A stretch of 64,000 bases of DNA from Halobacteriovoraceae bacterium (lineage in GTDB: Bacteria > Bdellovibrionota > Bacteriovoracia > Bacteriovoracales > Bacteriovoracaceae), in assembly GCA_002711995.1 (NCBI GenBank), contig PASN01000009.1, positions 305,019 through 369,018 on the forward strand. Direction: 5' to 3'. The notes below the pieces were generated by a model. That model saw only the letters and a program-made list of their open reading frames with translations, was not told where the DNA came from and searched no databases. Positions 24,859 through 34,435 of this stretch are shown here, piece by piece. The position numbers and the translations under genes were made by a program. Each line of letters opens with the position of its first letter. The first letter of the stretch is position 1.

Positions 24859-25332
24859 TTGAAAAATTATATGACACCTCAGTGCCATCAAAAATTAAGT
24901 GATGAGTACGACAGACTTAGAAATATCGAGCGACCAGAGATCACTAAAGTAATACAGTGGGCCGCTGGCAATGGCGATCGCTCAGAGAACGCCGACTACA
25001 TCTACGGAAAAAAGAGACTCCGGGAAATCGACTCCAGACTAAGGTTTCTTGGAAAGCGCCTTGGAGACGCTGTAGTTGTAAATCCTGAGACCATAGAGTC
25101 CGAGACAATTAAGTTTGGAGCAACAGTGACCGTAATAGAAAACGACTTAGAGAAGGTCTATTACATCGTAGGTCAAGACGAGATAGACTTATCTTTAAGC
25201 AAGATAAGCTGGAAGAGCCCCATCGGCAAATCCTTGCTTGGTAAAGAGGAAGGCGACCTTGTTGAGTTAAACACCCCCAATGGAAACAAAGAACTAGAGA
25301 TTGTTTCAGTGAGCTATAAGGCCATACCCTAA
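24859..25332 (+). CDS. greB: Transcript cleavage factor GreB-like
   Basis: 157 residues, matching GreB in length. The N-terminal coiled coil carries the GreB signature WAAGNGDRSENADYIYGKKR (acidic tip Asp and Glu that position the catalytic metal), followed by LREIDSRLRFL. The C-terminal FKBP-like domain reads VYYIVGQDEIDLS and SPIGKSLLGKEEGDLVELNT. GreB enters the RNA polymerase secondary channel and promotes cleavage of backtracked RNA. The start is probably the TTG at 24859, which aligns with MKTP of E. coli GreB; an ATG lies four codons later. Neither has a good ribosome-binding site, so coupling to the LOG gene is likely. Confidence 0.85.
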   Translation: MKNYMTPQCHQKLSDEYDRLRNIERPEITKVIQWAAGNGDRSENADYIYGKKRLREIDSRLRFLGKRLGDAVVVNPETIESETIKFGATVTVIENDLEKVYYIVGQDEIDLSLSKISWKSPIGKSLLGKEEGDLVELNTPNGNKELEIVSVSYKAIP

Positions 25333-25335
25333 CCT

Positions 25336-26709
25336 ATGCAAACTCAATCAGCTTTAAACCTTATAAAAACATTAAGCTTCGCTGATTCTGTTTTCATAGT
25401 TGGTGGGGCATTAAGAGATGAGCACTTGGGTATGGAAATTAAGGACATAGACCTAGTGTCTTTTGGAAAAAACTCAGGTCTGAACACAGCTAAAGCCCTT
25501 AAGACCCTATTTAAAGATAGCATAACAGGCCCTTTCTCAGTTGGTGATCCTCCCGTTATAAAGTTGCGTTTTAAAGAGGACATCGTTTACCGAAACAAAG
25601 TATTCAGCTGCAAAGATATTGAAATAGACATAACCCAAGCTCAAGGCAAACTGATTGAGGACATTAAAAGAAGAGATTTTACTATCAATATGTTGGCCTT
25701 TGATCTTAAAGAAAAAGAGTTATTAGACCCTTCTGGCCGAGCACTTCAAGACTTAGAAGCCAGAACCCTCAGAACTTTGCCGGAAACTTCTCCCAGTGTC
25801 ACATTTAAGGACGACCCAGTCCGACTTATAAGATTAGCTCGGTTTGCCAGTGTTATGAACTTTTCAATTAGTGAAAATATCAAAAGCTCAACCAAAGAGC
25901 TCTCGGGCCTTTTAGAAGGAGCTCCTGGTGAGAGACTTCAATCAGAGATTGAAAAGGTGTGCATAAAAGGTAGGCTTTCTAAATTTGTGAAAATTTTGGA
26001 CGAGCTAGGGCTGCTAAGAAAAGTCTTGCCGGAAGTTTCAGACCTCAAAGGAGTCGAACAAGATGTTTACTACCATAGCGAAGGAGATGTCTTTACCCAC
26101 ACATTGTTGGTGGTTAAAAACTCACCTAAGGGAGTTATCCCCCAACTCTCCGCACTCTTACACGACATCGGAAAGCCTTCAACTCAGGAGTTTTTTCCAG
26201 TTAAGAATTCCCCACCAAGGATAAAGTTCATTGGCCATGAAAAAGTGGGAGAAGAGATTGCAGGGTCAATCCTAAAAAGGCTTAGGTATGACAACAGGAC
26301 AATTTCTAAAGTTAAGAAACTGGTTAAAAACCATCTTCGTCCTTTAAATGCGAATGATTGGAGTCCTAAGGCCTTACGTAAGTTTTCAAGAGAATTGGGA
26401 GAGGATGCAATGAACTGCTTAGACTTGGCCGAGGCGGATATACTAAGTAGCTACGATAAAGAAGGAAAAATAAGAGTCAATCCAATTCCCAGAATAAGAA
26501 AGGAGTTAAAAGACCTAACTCCTACTATCAACACCTCCCCCATACTTACTGGTAAAGAAATAATCGAAGCTCTTTCCATAGAGAAAGGTCCGCTTATTGG
26601 TGAAATAAAAAAGAAACTAATTGAATGGGAAGATGAGCAAGTTTTAGAAGGAAAAGAGATTACAAAATCTTCTGCAGTTGATTTTTTAAAGTCTTACTTA
26701 AAGATGTAA
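25336..26709 (+). CDS. cca: CCA tRNA nucleotidyltransferase with HD domain
   Basis: 457 residues. The class II nucleotidyltransferase head has VGGALRDEHLGMEIKDIDLV (metal-binding Asp-x-Asp) and KRRDFTINMLAFDL, then the neck motif DDPVRLIRLARFAS. The C-terminal region has an HD phosphohydrolase domain with QLSALLHDIGKPSTQEF and FIGHEKVGEEIAGSIL, as in E. coli-type Cca. It adds or repairs the 3' CCA of tRNAs; the HD part may have 2',3'-cyclic phosphodiesterase activity. Third gene after LOG and greB, and the run ends at a strong hairpin terminator. Confidence 0.9.
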   Translation: MQTQSALNLIKTLSFADSVFIVGGALRDEHLGMEIKDIDLVSFGKNSGLNTAKALKTLFKDSITGPFSVGDPPVIKLRFKEDIVYRNKVFSCKDIEIDITQAQGKLIEDIKRRDFTINMLAFDLKEKELLDPSGRALQDLEARTLRTLPETSPSVTFKDDPVRLIRLARFASVMNFSISENIKSSTKELSGLLEGAPGERLQSEIEKVCIKGRLSKFVKILDELGLLRKVLPEVSDLKGVEQDVYYHSEGDVFTHTLLVVKNSPKGVIPQLSALLHDIGKPSTQEFFPVKNSPPRIKFIGHEKVGEEIAGSILKRLRYDNRTISKVKKLVKNHLRPLNANDWSPKALRKFSRELGEDAMNCLDLAEADILSSYDKEGKIRVNPIPRIRKELKDLTPTINTSPILTGKEIIEALSIEKGPLIGEIKKKLIEWEDEQVLEGKEITKSSAVDFLKSYLKM

Positions 26710-26713
26710 TTTA

Positions 26714-26759
26714 AGTCTAAACGCCACAAACCTTAAAAGGAAATGTGGCGTTTAAGACT
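26714..26759. terminator. Strong bidirectional terminator
   Basis: AAACGCCACA (26719-26728) pairs exactly with TGTGGCGTTT (26744-26753), and the stem extends outward over AGTCT/AAGACT with one bulged base. A and T runs on both sides suit termination of cca and of the convergent small secreted gene. Confidence 0.75.
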
Positions 26760-26824
26760 AGTCAGATTTAGAAATTTCGCAAAATCAATCACCCAGAACC
26801 CAGGGAATGGTTTTACCGATTATC

Positions 26825-27130
26825 CTACTCCTGAGATAGTTCAATAATCACGATAGCTGCTTCCAGGTCACTTTCGAATTCTTCTCCTGTCAGCATTGTT
26901 GCGGCAACCTTTGCTGAATCAAAAAGGTTTGATGGTTGCTCCCCACCAATTACATCAACTGCAGCCTCTCTACCGTTAAAAACGGCCTGTTTGTAGATAG
27001 CTGAAGTATCTGAAAGATTTGTTGGAGTTTCAGTAGCTAGCGGTGAACCAGTATTGCCAGTAGTTGATTCAACATTCGAGAAAGCGCTTAAAGATGTAGC
27101 TAGAGTCAAAATTGCGATCATTTGTTTCAT
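26825..27130 (-). CDS. Small secreted acidic protein
   Basis: 101 residues. A signal peptide (MIAILTLATSLSAFS) precedes a Thr/Ser/Asn-rich, cysteine-free segment and an acidic helical end (SDLEAAIVIIELSQE). AGGAGG sits just before the ATG. It lies 9 bases after the DUF4105 protein gene on the same strand and ends near a strong terminator, so the two form an operon. No family recognised. Confidence 0.65.
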   Translation of the reverse strand: MKQMIAILTLATSLSAFSNVESTTGNTGSPLATETPTNLSDTSAIYKQAVFNGREAAVDVIGGEQPSNLFDSAKVAATMLTGEEFESDLEAAIVIIELSQE

Positions 27131-27139
27131 GTATCCTCC

Positions 27140-29179
27140 TTACCTTTGGACATGAGTTAAATAATATCTAACATTACTTTTTATAGATTTGAGTTCAGTT
27201 GGAATATTTGGAAACAAGTCGATATAAAGATTATGAATATTTAAATAGGTTTCCTGAAAGTCCTCTTGCAGTTCTACTATTTCTTCATTGGATAAGACTT
27301 CGTTGTCAAAAGGGACTCCGTATCCTTCAGAAGAAATTAGATTCCAGGGCATTAGCTTCTCCCTGGTTTTGAACAATGACTTGGAGAGATTAGTAAGGGC
27401 GTTGTCATCACCTGTATTCTCATTCATCTCTTTGACAGCAACACTCATATTCTTTTTAAGCTTCTGATTTAAGTGCTCTTTATAGAGAGATTCGAGGCGT
27501 AAAAAGAATGACACAACTTGATTCCCATTTTTTGGAAGATTAAGCATAAATCTATCAAAAAGCCTTCTCCTATCCTCTGTGTCTAATTTAGTGAACAACT
27601 CTTCAAAATCCACATTGACGGAATCTCCATCAACGTTGCTCTTGAGTTTCTCGAATTGCTGTTGGGCAACGGATCTATACGAAGGAAAATATTGATTTCT
27701 GTTTTCGTAGCTTTCTTTAATATCATTAGATGTTATAAGCCCTGTTTTTTCCCAATCAAATTGAATCAAAGTGGGAACTGCGACTAAAGACTTTTTACTA
27801 AAGGTGTTTAAAGAATCTTCTTTAAGCGAAGCTAAAAGATGTTGTTGAGACTCGGTGGCACAGTTATTGTTAACAAAATAATATCTTCCTCTATAAGACC
27901 AGTATCGCTCCAGCACATTTTTCAAAAATAACTCTCGTTCAAAGCGCTCAAGTTGTAGAGGAATACTCACTAAGCTTCGATTATCTCCAACGTTATACTC
28001 CTTAATCATGTCGGCAAGGCTAAATATGAAAAGTTGGGATGGATCTTTACCTACAATCCCTGAGATATAATCAGTTAGGATTCCGGCCTGATTTGCACGG
28101 TAACTAACTATCACGTGATGCGAAAGATCTTCTACACAATCTTCGGAAACCTCTTCTCTTTCAGGTGCGCAGACAATGATCCTAAACATCGAATGACCAA
28201 ACTTACTCTCAAGGGCCTCCCCTTTGTCGGCCAATAGATAGTGAATGGAGTGGACTCTTTCCGGATCAATGTTTACAGATCCAAGATTCAGACTTGTAAA
28301 AAGATTATAATTAATTTTACACCGTGAATGTCTTTTGAATGAAGGAAATTTAGACTCAAAAACCATACTCATCGCCGGTTTTCTGCACCTAAACTCCTCG
28401 TCTAAAATAAAATACTCAAAGTTTACCGCAAATGATTCTTGTAAATTTTCAAACTCGTACTCATCCACCGACCTAGAAGTCTCAGTATCAAGCCTGCCAA
28501 GCTTATTTTTCACCTTACCATTTGAAGAAAACCCTGCGATATAAATAAATGGGAAACGATCTGAAACTGTATGTTTATCCTTTCTCAAGAATTTACATTT
28601 TAAAGGTTCGGTGTTTTTTACAACCGAGCCTCTGGTGCTTTCTCTTTTAAGTCTACGACACTTCTCTATAAGTTTTTTTTCTTCAAAGCTTTGAGTTGGC
28701 AAATTTAACTCATCGTAAATATGGGCAACTTCATGGATGAAGCTTCCAATAAATGTCTTTGTGATACTTTTATGTCGACAATTAAATTGAATGTCACCTT
28801 TATCACCTACTAAATAGGGAATAAAACCAGAATGAATCTTTATTTTATGAACTTTGCTATCCCCGAAAAAGGAAGGTGAGTACTGTGCGAGAATGCTTTC
28901 AGCCTGTTCACTCCCACCCTGCTCACACTTTGTCACAGTATTAATAGGAAACTTCCCACCAAAGTTTTCAAAATCAACTTCTATAGTATGGCCCTCGATG
29001 GCACTAAGAAGCTCAGTTGGGAGGTTTTCGATAGTAGTCTCAATAGTTTTCTTTACCGCCGGATCCAGGCCATCACCATACTCAATAGTTACCCCATAGG
29101 TGGAGCAAGAGAATATTAACATTGCCGTCAATAAAATTTTTCTGACTAGAATGTCGTGTTGTGTAGTTGCATAAAACAT
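27140..29179 (-). CDS. Exported zincin-like and DUF4105 two-domain protein
   Basis: 679 residues. The N-terminal region is a signal peptide (hydrophobic about 14-27, CSTYG cleavage zone). The first domain (about 30-300) contains FIHEVAHIYDEL at 147-158: His149, Glu150, His153 form a zinc-metalloprotease HExxH. The second domain (about 310-590) is DUF4105: IHYLLADKGEALESKFGHSM and, later, YYFVNNNCATESQQHLL, where the His and Cys pair is typical of this NlpC/P60-related fold. A helical tail ends the protein. The combination suggests a cell-wall or prey-envelope hydrolase in the periplasm or outside. The ATG at 29179 gives a long N-terminal stretch without a clear ribosome-binding site; a shorter start at the Met near residue 20 is possible. 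Confidence 0.75.
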   Translation of the reverse strand: MFYATTQHDILVRKILLTAMLIFSCSTYGVTIEYGDGLDPAVKKTIETTIENLPTELLSAIEGHTIEVDFENFGGKFPINTVTKCEQGGSEQAESILAQYSPSFFGDSKVHKIKIHSGFIPYLVGDKGDIQFNCRHKSITKTFIGSFIHEVAHIYDELNLPTQSFEEKKLIEKCRRLKRESTRGSVVKNTEPLKCKFLRKDKHTVSDRFPFIYIAGFSSNGKVKNKLGRLDTETSRSVDEYEFENLQESFAVNFEYFILDEEFRCRKPAMSMVFESKFPSFKRHSRCKINYNLFTSLNLGSVNIDPERVHSIHYLLADKGEALESKFGHSMFRIIVCAPEREEVSEDCVEDLSHHVIVSYRANQAGILTDYISGIVGKDPSQLFIFSLADMIKEYNVGDNRSLVSIPLQLERFERELFLKNVLERYWSYRGRYYFVNNNCATESQQHLLASLKEDSLNTFSKKSLVAVPTLIQFDWEKTGLITSNDIKESYENRNQYFPSYRSVAQQQFEKLKSNVDGDSVNVDFEELFTKLDTEDRRRLFDRFMLNLPKNGNQVVSFFLRLESLYKEHLNQKLKKNMSVAVKEMNENTGDDNALTNLSKSLFKTREKLMPWNLISSEGYGVPFDNEVLSNEEIVELQEDFQETYLNIHNLYIDLFPNIPTELKSIKSNVRYYLTHVQR

Positions 29180-29500
29180 TGGCTAAATGATAACGCACCA
29201 CAGAATACCCACAAGAATATTTAAAGCACCTGGAATTATTTACAAACACTCTCTAGAAAACGAAGCCCTCTCCTAAAGTGAACCTTGTATTTTCTACCTC
29301 TTTTCACTCCTTTAAAGAGTCGTCGCTTAAGACCATCAATGGGCACCCTTAAAAAGCACTTAATACTAGTCCAAATCGTCTAAAACTTTGACAGTAAAAA
29401 CTTTTTACACACTTCTCCCTCTGTAAGTTACTAAAATAACTGCCCAGTTTTTGGCGCCAGTGTTGAATATATAAAGGCGTAACACTTAAAGGGGGTTATT
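29180..29500. other. 321-base divergent intergenic region
   Basis: Contains no open reading frame of interest and no tRNA-like cloverleaf. It separates divergent genes. A perfect TTGACA at 29388-29393 has no matching -10 at 15-19 bases. TATATA/TATAAA at 29468-29475 may be the -10 of the small secreted gene starting at 29501. Confidence 0.5.
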
Positions 29501-29884
29501 ATGAAAGAGAGAGAGACAGTTCAATTATTCTTAGGTTCACTGGCAACATTGTTTTTTGTTGCGTTTATGGGAAGCGCGCATGCAGCGGTTCAACCTATAG
29601 AGTGCAAAACAAACTTCGGGGAGAAAAGCTTCACCATTGAAGAAGAGTCTGTTGCATTTCACCAAGTTCAAGAAAAAGCTGGAAGAAGTATCTCTTCAAT
29701 TTATGAAGCAAGAACTCAAAAGACTCACAAAGGAATAAGAAAGTCGTTGTACCTTAATGGAAACAAACATCTTATCCACATAGACAACTTCAAGCAATTT
29801 GACTCTTCCACAGACTACCTAGCGGTAACGTCTCCGAAGGGACATAAGATGACCTATCCTCTTAACTGTGGATACATGAAGTAA
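29501..29884 (+). CDS. Small secreted protein
   Basis: 127 residues. A signal peptide of about 29 residues ends MGSAHA. The mature part, opening VQPIECKTNFGEKSFTIEEE, has two cysteines (one near the start and one in LNCGYMK at the end) that could tie the chain together. It is basic and Ser/Lys-rich between. AAAGGGGG before the ATG is a strong ribosome-binding site. Monocistronic, followed by a terminator. No family recognised. Confidence 0.65.
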   Translation: MKERETVQLFLGSLATLFFVAFMGSAHAAVQPIECKTNFGEKSFTIEEESVAFHQVQEKAGRSISSIYEARTQKTHKGIRKSLYLNGNKHLIHIDNFKQFDSSTDYLAVTSPKGHKMTYPLNCGYMK

Positions 29885-29891
29885 AAAAAAT

Positions 29892-29914
29892 GGGCGTCAT
29901 TCCCCCTGACGCCC
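29892..29914. terminator. Terminator after the small secreted gene
   Basis: GGGCGTCA (29892-29899) and TGACGCCC (29907-29914) form a perfect eight-base stem with a 7-base loop. An A run (29883-29890) lies on the left, which serves the convergent antiporter gene, and a weaker T tract (29921-29925) on the right. Confidence 0.7.
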
Positions 29915-29957
29915 AAGCTCTTGTTTAGAATCCAACACCACACTAATTCCAATAAAC

Positions 29958-31775
29958 TTATGACTTGTTCTTTAGAGAGGCCACCTCGGACTCAGTGTAG
30001 TAGATCAAGGTATCGCCAGGCTGTGGACGCTTCAAGTCCTTATCAGTTATAAACTGCACTCTGCCAGTGTCTCTAATAACCAACATAACGAGAATGAGTC
30101 TTCCTTTTTGCTCTTCCTTAAAAACTGTATAGCTAAACTTCTCTGTGAGCTTCACAGATTTAAAAGTCCACCCAGAGTGATACTTCTCCATCATGTTTTC
30201 GTAGAGTGCCTCTTCTGAGTTTTCTAGCTTTGTAAGCTCATGAGCTTCGGTGTCAAAATCTCCACCCAAGGCCTCTTTGTGGGTAGGAAGTTGATAGACA
30301 TGATCCGAGCCCAATTCATGTTCAAGGTTGTGAACTAGCAATGAATTGTAAGAGTCGTCTTCGGTTAAGGCCAAAAGATAATTGTAAATAGTGAGCTCAG
30401 GTTCGCCATACTCAATATCATGCAAGATTTTTCCAAAGTGGACTTTTATCCCTCTCTGTCTAGCGTCACTTAGTTTGTACCAAGAGTGATCGGATATCAT
30501 AACTGGGATTTTTAGATCTTGAAGTTTTGTCGCAAGTTGCACACTCCAAGGAGAGGCGCCCACGATTAAAACCCCGTGCTGACCTTCGGTTCTTAAACCA
30601 AACAGCTTTGAAAAAGGCTTAAGCCAAAGGCTGTGAACAACCACTGTAAGAATGATAACAGAGAAAACCACAGGAAGAACAAACTTCCCCTCTTCATACC
30701 CAGCATCCACCAATCCAGCGCCAACAACCCCGGCAACGGAAGCTGCAACTATTCCTCTTGGTCCATACAATCCTATTAGCAGTCTCTCTTTAAAAGAAAC
30801 ATCGCTTTTAATTGTACTTACAAATATGGCTATCGGTCTTAAAACAAAAGAAAGAAGGAATATGTAAAGATAATGCCTAAAGCTTAACTCTTTCCAAACA
30901 TCGATATCCAACGTTGAGGCCAAGATTATAAAGATTGTTGAGACTGCAAAGATGGCAAGGGACTCCTCAAATCTTCGAAGCTCCTTTGTAATTCTGACAT
31001 CAGTATTTCCAACAATAAGCCCCATAATCGTTGCAGTCATAAGACCTGAGCCTTTTTGCAACAATTCACTCGCAATATACAAGACAAGGATTAAGGTTAT
31101 AAAAAATGGAATCTTCAAAAACTGAGGAATCAATGCATGCTTAGCGGCCCACAAGATAAAGATACGAACACTGAATGCAATAGGAAATGACACAGCAATA
31201 ACTTTTAAGATGTCTAGAAAGATATGATATGCGTCTGTATGTCCTTGGAGAATAAAGTTAAAGATCAAAACGGCAATCATCGCACCAATCGGATCGTTAA
31301 TAATTCCTTCCCATTTCAAATACCTGGATGTCGACTTTACAAGCTTCGCCTCTCTCAATGCTGGAATAATTACCGTAGGCCCTGTCACGATTAATATAGA
31401 GCCAATAAGAAGACTCACCTTCCAATCGATTCCTGCAATAAATATCCCAGTCGCCGCTCCCAAGATTACATGCAAAATCACAGCTAGGGAGAATAAACGA
31501 ATCAGTCCTCTTCCCACGTGGCGAAACTCATAGAACTTTAGGGACATCCCACCCTCAAAAAGTATAACGGCAACCGCCAACTCTATCAGAGGGTTTAAAA
31601 GCTCCCCAAACATTACTTTAGGGTGGATAAGTTCAAGCACCGGACCCGCTAAAATCCCCAATGCGAGCAGTAGAATGATCACAGGAAACCTAAGCTTCCA
31701 AGCAATCCACTGAGAGGCGATTCCAAGTCCAAATACAATACCAAGTTCTTTAAAAATTAATGCGTGATGATCCAT
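29958..31775 (-). CDS. CPA1-type cation/proton antiporter with TrkA-N-like cytoplasmic domain
   Basis: 605 residues. About 12 membrane segments in residues 5-390: opening GLGIASQWIAWKLRFPVIIL, the NhaP-type IKWEGIINDPIGAMIAVLIF-like region (KWEGIINDPIGAMIAVLIF, with the Asn-Asp ion site), and LLIGLYGPRGIVAASVAGVV. Residues about 395-500 form a Rossmann-like TrkA-N domain (GVLIVGASPWSVQLATKLQD), and a TrkA-C-like end (IYYTE) follows. It exchanges sodium or potassium for protons across the inner membrane; the nucleotide-binding domain probably gates it. ATG at 31775. It is divergent from leuS and convergent with the small secreted gene. Confidence 0.85.
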   Translation of the reverse strand: MDHHALIFKELGIVFGLGIASQWIAWKLRFPVIILLLALGILAGPVLELIHPKVMFGELLNPLIELAVAVILFEGGMSLKFYEFRHVGRGLIRLFSLAVILHVILGAATGIFIAGIDWKVSLLIGSILIVTGPTVIIPALREAKLVKSTSRYLKWEGIINDPIGAMIAVLIFNFILQGHTDAYHIFLDILKVIAVSFPIAFSVRIFILWAAKHALIPQFLKIPFFITLILVLYIASELLQKGSGLMTATIMGLIVGNTDVRITKELRRFEESLAIFAVSTIFIILASTLDIDVWKELSFRHYLYIFLLSFVLRPIAIFVSTIKSDVSFKERLLIGLYGPRGIVAASVAGVVGAGLVDAGYEEGKFVLPVVFSVIILTVVVHSLWLKPFSKLFGLRTEGQHGVLIVGASPWSVQLATKLQDLKIPVMISDHSWYKLSDARQRGIKVHFGKILHDIEYGEPELTIYNYLLALTEDDSYNSLLVHNLEHELGSDHVYQLPTHKEALGGDFDTEAHELTKLENSEEALYENMMEKYHSGWTFKSVKLTEKFSYTVFKEEQKGRLILVMLVIRDTGRVQFITDKDLKRPQPGDTLIYYTESEVASLKNKS

Positions 31776-31916
31776 TATTTCACCTTATCTTAAGAAACCA
31801 TAGAAATACAAATTAACTCATAGCGGAATAAGGTTTGTCTAAATGAATTCACAAAGAGTCCCTATAATTGTATGGTAAGTAGCGTAAAAAAATATCCAAT
31901 CATTAAGGGAACTATC

Positions 31917-34310
31917 ATGGAATACAACTTCAAAGAGATTGAAAAGAAGTGGCAGAAGCACTGGGACGAGAACAAAACTTTTAAATCCGTAATGGATGAG
32001 TCAAAGCCTAAATACTACGTTTTAGACATGTTTCCCTACCCTTCAGGATCTGGCCTTCATGTTGGACATCCAGAAGGATATACTGCAACTGACATTGTTG
32101 CGCGTTATAAAAGAATGACAGGCCATAACGTTCTACACCCTATGGGCTGGGACAGCTTTGGACTTCCCGCTGAGAACTACGCCATTAAAACTGGCACTCA
32201 CCCAGCAGTAACTACAGAAAAAAATATTGAAACTTTTAAACGCCAATTAAAAATGCTTGGCTTCAGCTATGATTGGGACAGAGAAGTTGCCACCTCCAAA
32301 GTGGACTTTTACAAGTGGACCCAGTGGATTTTCGTTCAGCTATATAATAAAGGCCTGGCGTACGAATCGGAAATGAACGTTAACTGGTGTCCAGAGCTAA
32401 AAACAGTTCTAGCGAACGAGGAAATTGTGGATGGGAAATCTGAAGTTGGAGGACATCCAGTTATCAGAAAACCAATGAAGCAGTGGATGCTTAAAATTAC
32501 AGAATACGCTGATAGACTTCTTGAAGGCCTTGATGATCTTGACTGGCCAGAGTCCATTAAGGACATGCAAAGAAACTGGATTGGAAAATCAGAAGGCGCC
32601 CAAGTAGCTTTCGAAACCGAGACAGGTGAAAAGATCGAAGTTTTCACAACAAGACCAGATACTCTTTTTGGTGCCGCTTACATGGTTTTGGCCCCAGAAC
32701 ATGATCTAGTTGAGAAACTCACAACTGATGATCAAAAAGACGCCGTTAAGGCCTACCAAGACGAAGCTGCAAAGAAATCTGATTTGGAGCGAACAGAACT
32801 TAACAAAGATAAAACCGGAGTTTTCATTGGCGCTTATGCTGTCAACCCAGCAAACAATAAGAAAGTGCCTGTTTACATTTCCGACTACATTCTCGCCACC
32901 TATGGCACCGGAGCAATCATGGCAGTTCCGGCACATGATGAGAGAGATTATGAGTTCGCCAAAAAGTTTGATTTAGAGATCGTTCCAGTGCTTGAAGGTG
33001 GAAACGTTGAAGAAGAGGCCTACACAGGAGATGGAGCTCACATCAATTCCGACTTCCTAGATGGGATGAACAAAGAGGACGCCATTAAGAAAATGATCTC
33101 TTGGCTTGAAGAAAAAAATCTTGGATCTAAGAAAATAAATTATAAAATCAGAGATTGGCTATTCAGTAGACAACGCTACTGGGGTGAACCATTCCCAATT
33201 TTAAAATTTGAAGATGGAACTGTTCGTTGTTTGGAAGAAGACGAACTTCCGGTAACTCTTCCAGAAGTTGAAAAGTACGAGCCTAGCGGCACTGGCGAGT
33301 CGCCTTTGGCAACAATAGACGAGTGGCTCTACATAACTGATCCAAAGACTGGAAAGAAAGCGAGAAGAGAAACTAACACAATGCCACAGTGGGCAGGATC
33401 TTGTTGGTACTATTTGCGCTACATCGATCCTAAGAACGCGGACAAACCTTGGGATGAAGATCTTGAGAAGTACTGGATGCCAGTAGACCTTTATGTAGGT
33501 GGAGCTGAGCACGCGGTAATGCACCTTTTATACGCTCGTTTTTGGCATAAGGTTTTATTTGACCTTGGATTGGTTTCCTCTGATGAGCCTTTTAAAAGAC
33601 TTATTAATCAAGGTTTAATTCTTGGAGAGGACGGTGAAAAAATGTCCAAATCCAGAGGTAACGTAATCAACCCAGATGGGGTTGTTGCCGAGTACGGCGC
33701 GGACACACTAAGACTTTATGAAATGTTCATGGGTCCTCTTGAAAAGGTTAAGCCATGGAATATGAACGGTCTTAAAGGTGTTTACAACTTTATGGGCAAG
33801 GCCTTTAAAACATTTGGAAACACCGACCTTTGGTCAGAGGACAGCGAAGAAACTACAAAGCTATTGCATAAAACAATAAAGAAGATCACAGAAGATATTG
33901 ATGGACTTAAATTTAACACAGCAATTTCTCAGATGATGATCTTTACCAATCATTGTTCAAAAACAAAGAAGTTCTCCAAGGAGACGGCTGCGACATTTGC
34001 TCTTTTAATTTCCCCATTTGCTCCTCACGTTGGCGAAGAGCTTTGGGAAATGGCAGGAAACAAAGATTCATTGGCCCAGGCGCCATGGCCAAAATATGAT
34101 CCAGAGCTTGCGAAGGATGATTTAGTGACCATGGCCGTGCAGGTTAATGGAAAAACTAGAGCGACTTTGGATGTTCCAGCGGATATCTCAAAAGAAGATT
34201 TCTTTGCGAAGGCAAAAGCTGACGAGAGAATCTCCAAGCACTTGGAAGGAAAAAATCTTATCAAAGAAATTTTCGTTCCAGGAAAGATCTGCAACTTTGT
34301 TGCTAAGTAA
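31917..34310 (+). CDS. leuS: Leucyl-tRNA synthetase
   Basis: 797 residues from the ATG at 31917, which has AAGGGA seven bases upstream; a longer frame to 31872 lacks a ribosome-binding site. Class Ia synthetase: the HIGH signature is HVGH at 48-51 in [19 protein letters not shown], and KMSKS is [16 protein letters not shown]. The CP1 editing domain (about 210-400) includes [19 protein letters not shown] and [19 protein letters not shown]. The zinc-like insertion and anticodon-binding parts follow, and the C-terminal domain ends [11 protein letters not shown]. It charges tRNA-Leu and edits mischarged norvaline/isoleucine. It carries its own hairpin terminator. Confidence 0.95.
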   Translation: MEYNFKEIEKKWQKHWDENKTFKSVMDESKPKYYVLDMFPYPSGSGLHVGHPEGYTATDIVARYKRMTGHNVLHPMGWDSFGLPAENYAIKTGTHPAVTTEKNIETFKRQLKMLGFSYDWDREVATSKVDFYKWTQWIFVQLYNKGLAYESEMNVNWCPELKTVLANEEIVDGKSEVGGHPVIRKPMKQWMLKITEYADRLLEGLDDLDWPESIKDMQRNWIGKSEGAQVAFETETGEKIEVFTTRPDTLFGAAYMVLAPEHDLVEKLTTDDQKDAVKAYQDEAAKKSDLERTELNKDKTGVFIGAYAVNPANNKKVPVYISDYILATYGTGAIMAVPAHDERDYEFAKKFDLEIVPVLEGGNVEEEAYTGDGAHINSDFLDGMNKEDAIKKMISWLEEKNLGSKKINYKIRDWLFSRQRYWGEPFPILKFEDGTVRCLEEDELPVTLPEVEKYEPSGTGESPLATIDEWLYITDPKTGKKARRETNTMPQWAGSCWYYLRYIDPKNADKPWDEDLEKYWMPVDLYVGGAEHAVMHLLYARFWHKVLFDLGLVSSDEPFKRLINQGLILGEDGEKMSKSRGNVINPDGVVAEYGADTLRLYEMFMGPLEKVKPWNMNGLKGVYNFMGKAFKTFGNTDLWSEDSEETTKLLHKTIKKITEDIDGLKFNTAISQMMIFTNHCSKTKKFSKETAATFALLISPFAPHVGEELWEMAGNKDSLAQAPWPKYDPELAKDDLVTMAVQVNGKTRATLDVPADISKEDFFAKAKADERISKHLEGKNLIKEIFVPGKICNFVAK

Positions 34311-34323
34311 AAAATATGATTCA

Positions 34324-34359
34324 TTGGACGCCTTTTGGCGTCCAACTCCTTAATTTTTC
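34324..34359 (+). terminator. leuS terminator
   Basis: TTGGACGCC (34324-34332) and GGCGTCCAA (34337-34345) form a perfect nine-base stem with a TTTT loop, followed by a T-rich tract (34351-34358). Confidence 0.75.
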
Positions 34360-34435
34360 CTCCACACCCCACTCATTTTTGCCAGGGCCAGTCTTTTTCC
34401 CCTAGAATAACTTGTTAGCTTATTTAGGAGGAAAA

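Noticed and set aside
29388-29393. Perfect TTGACA as a possible promoter
   Set aside because: No -10 hexamer at a usable distance (15-19 bases).
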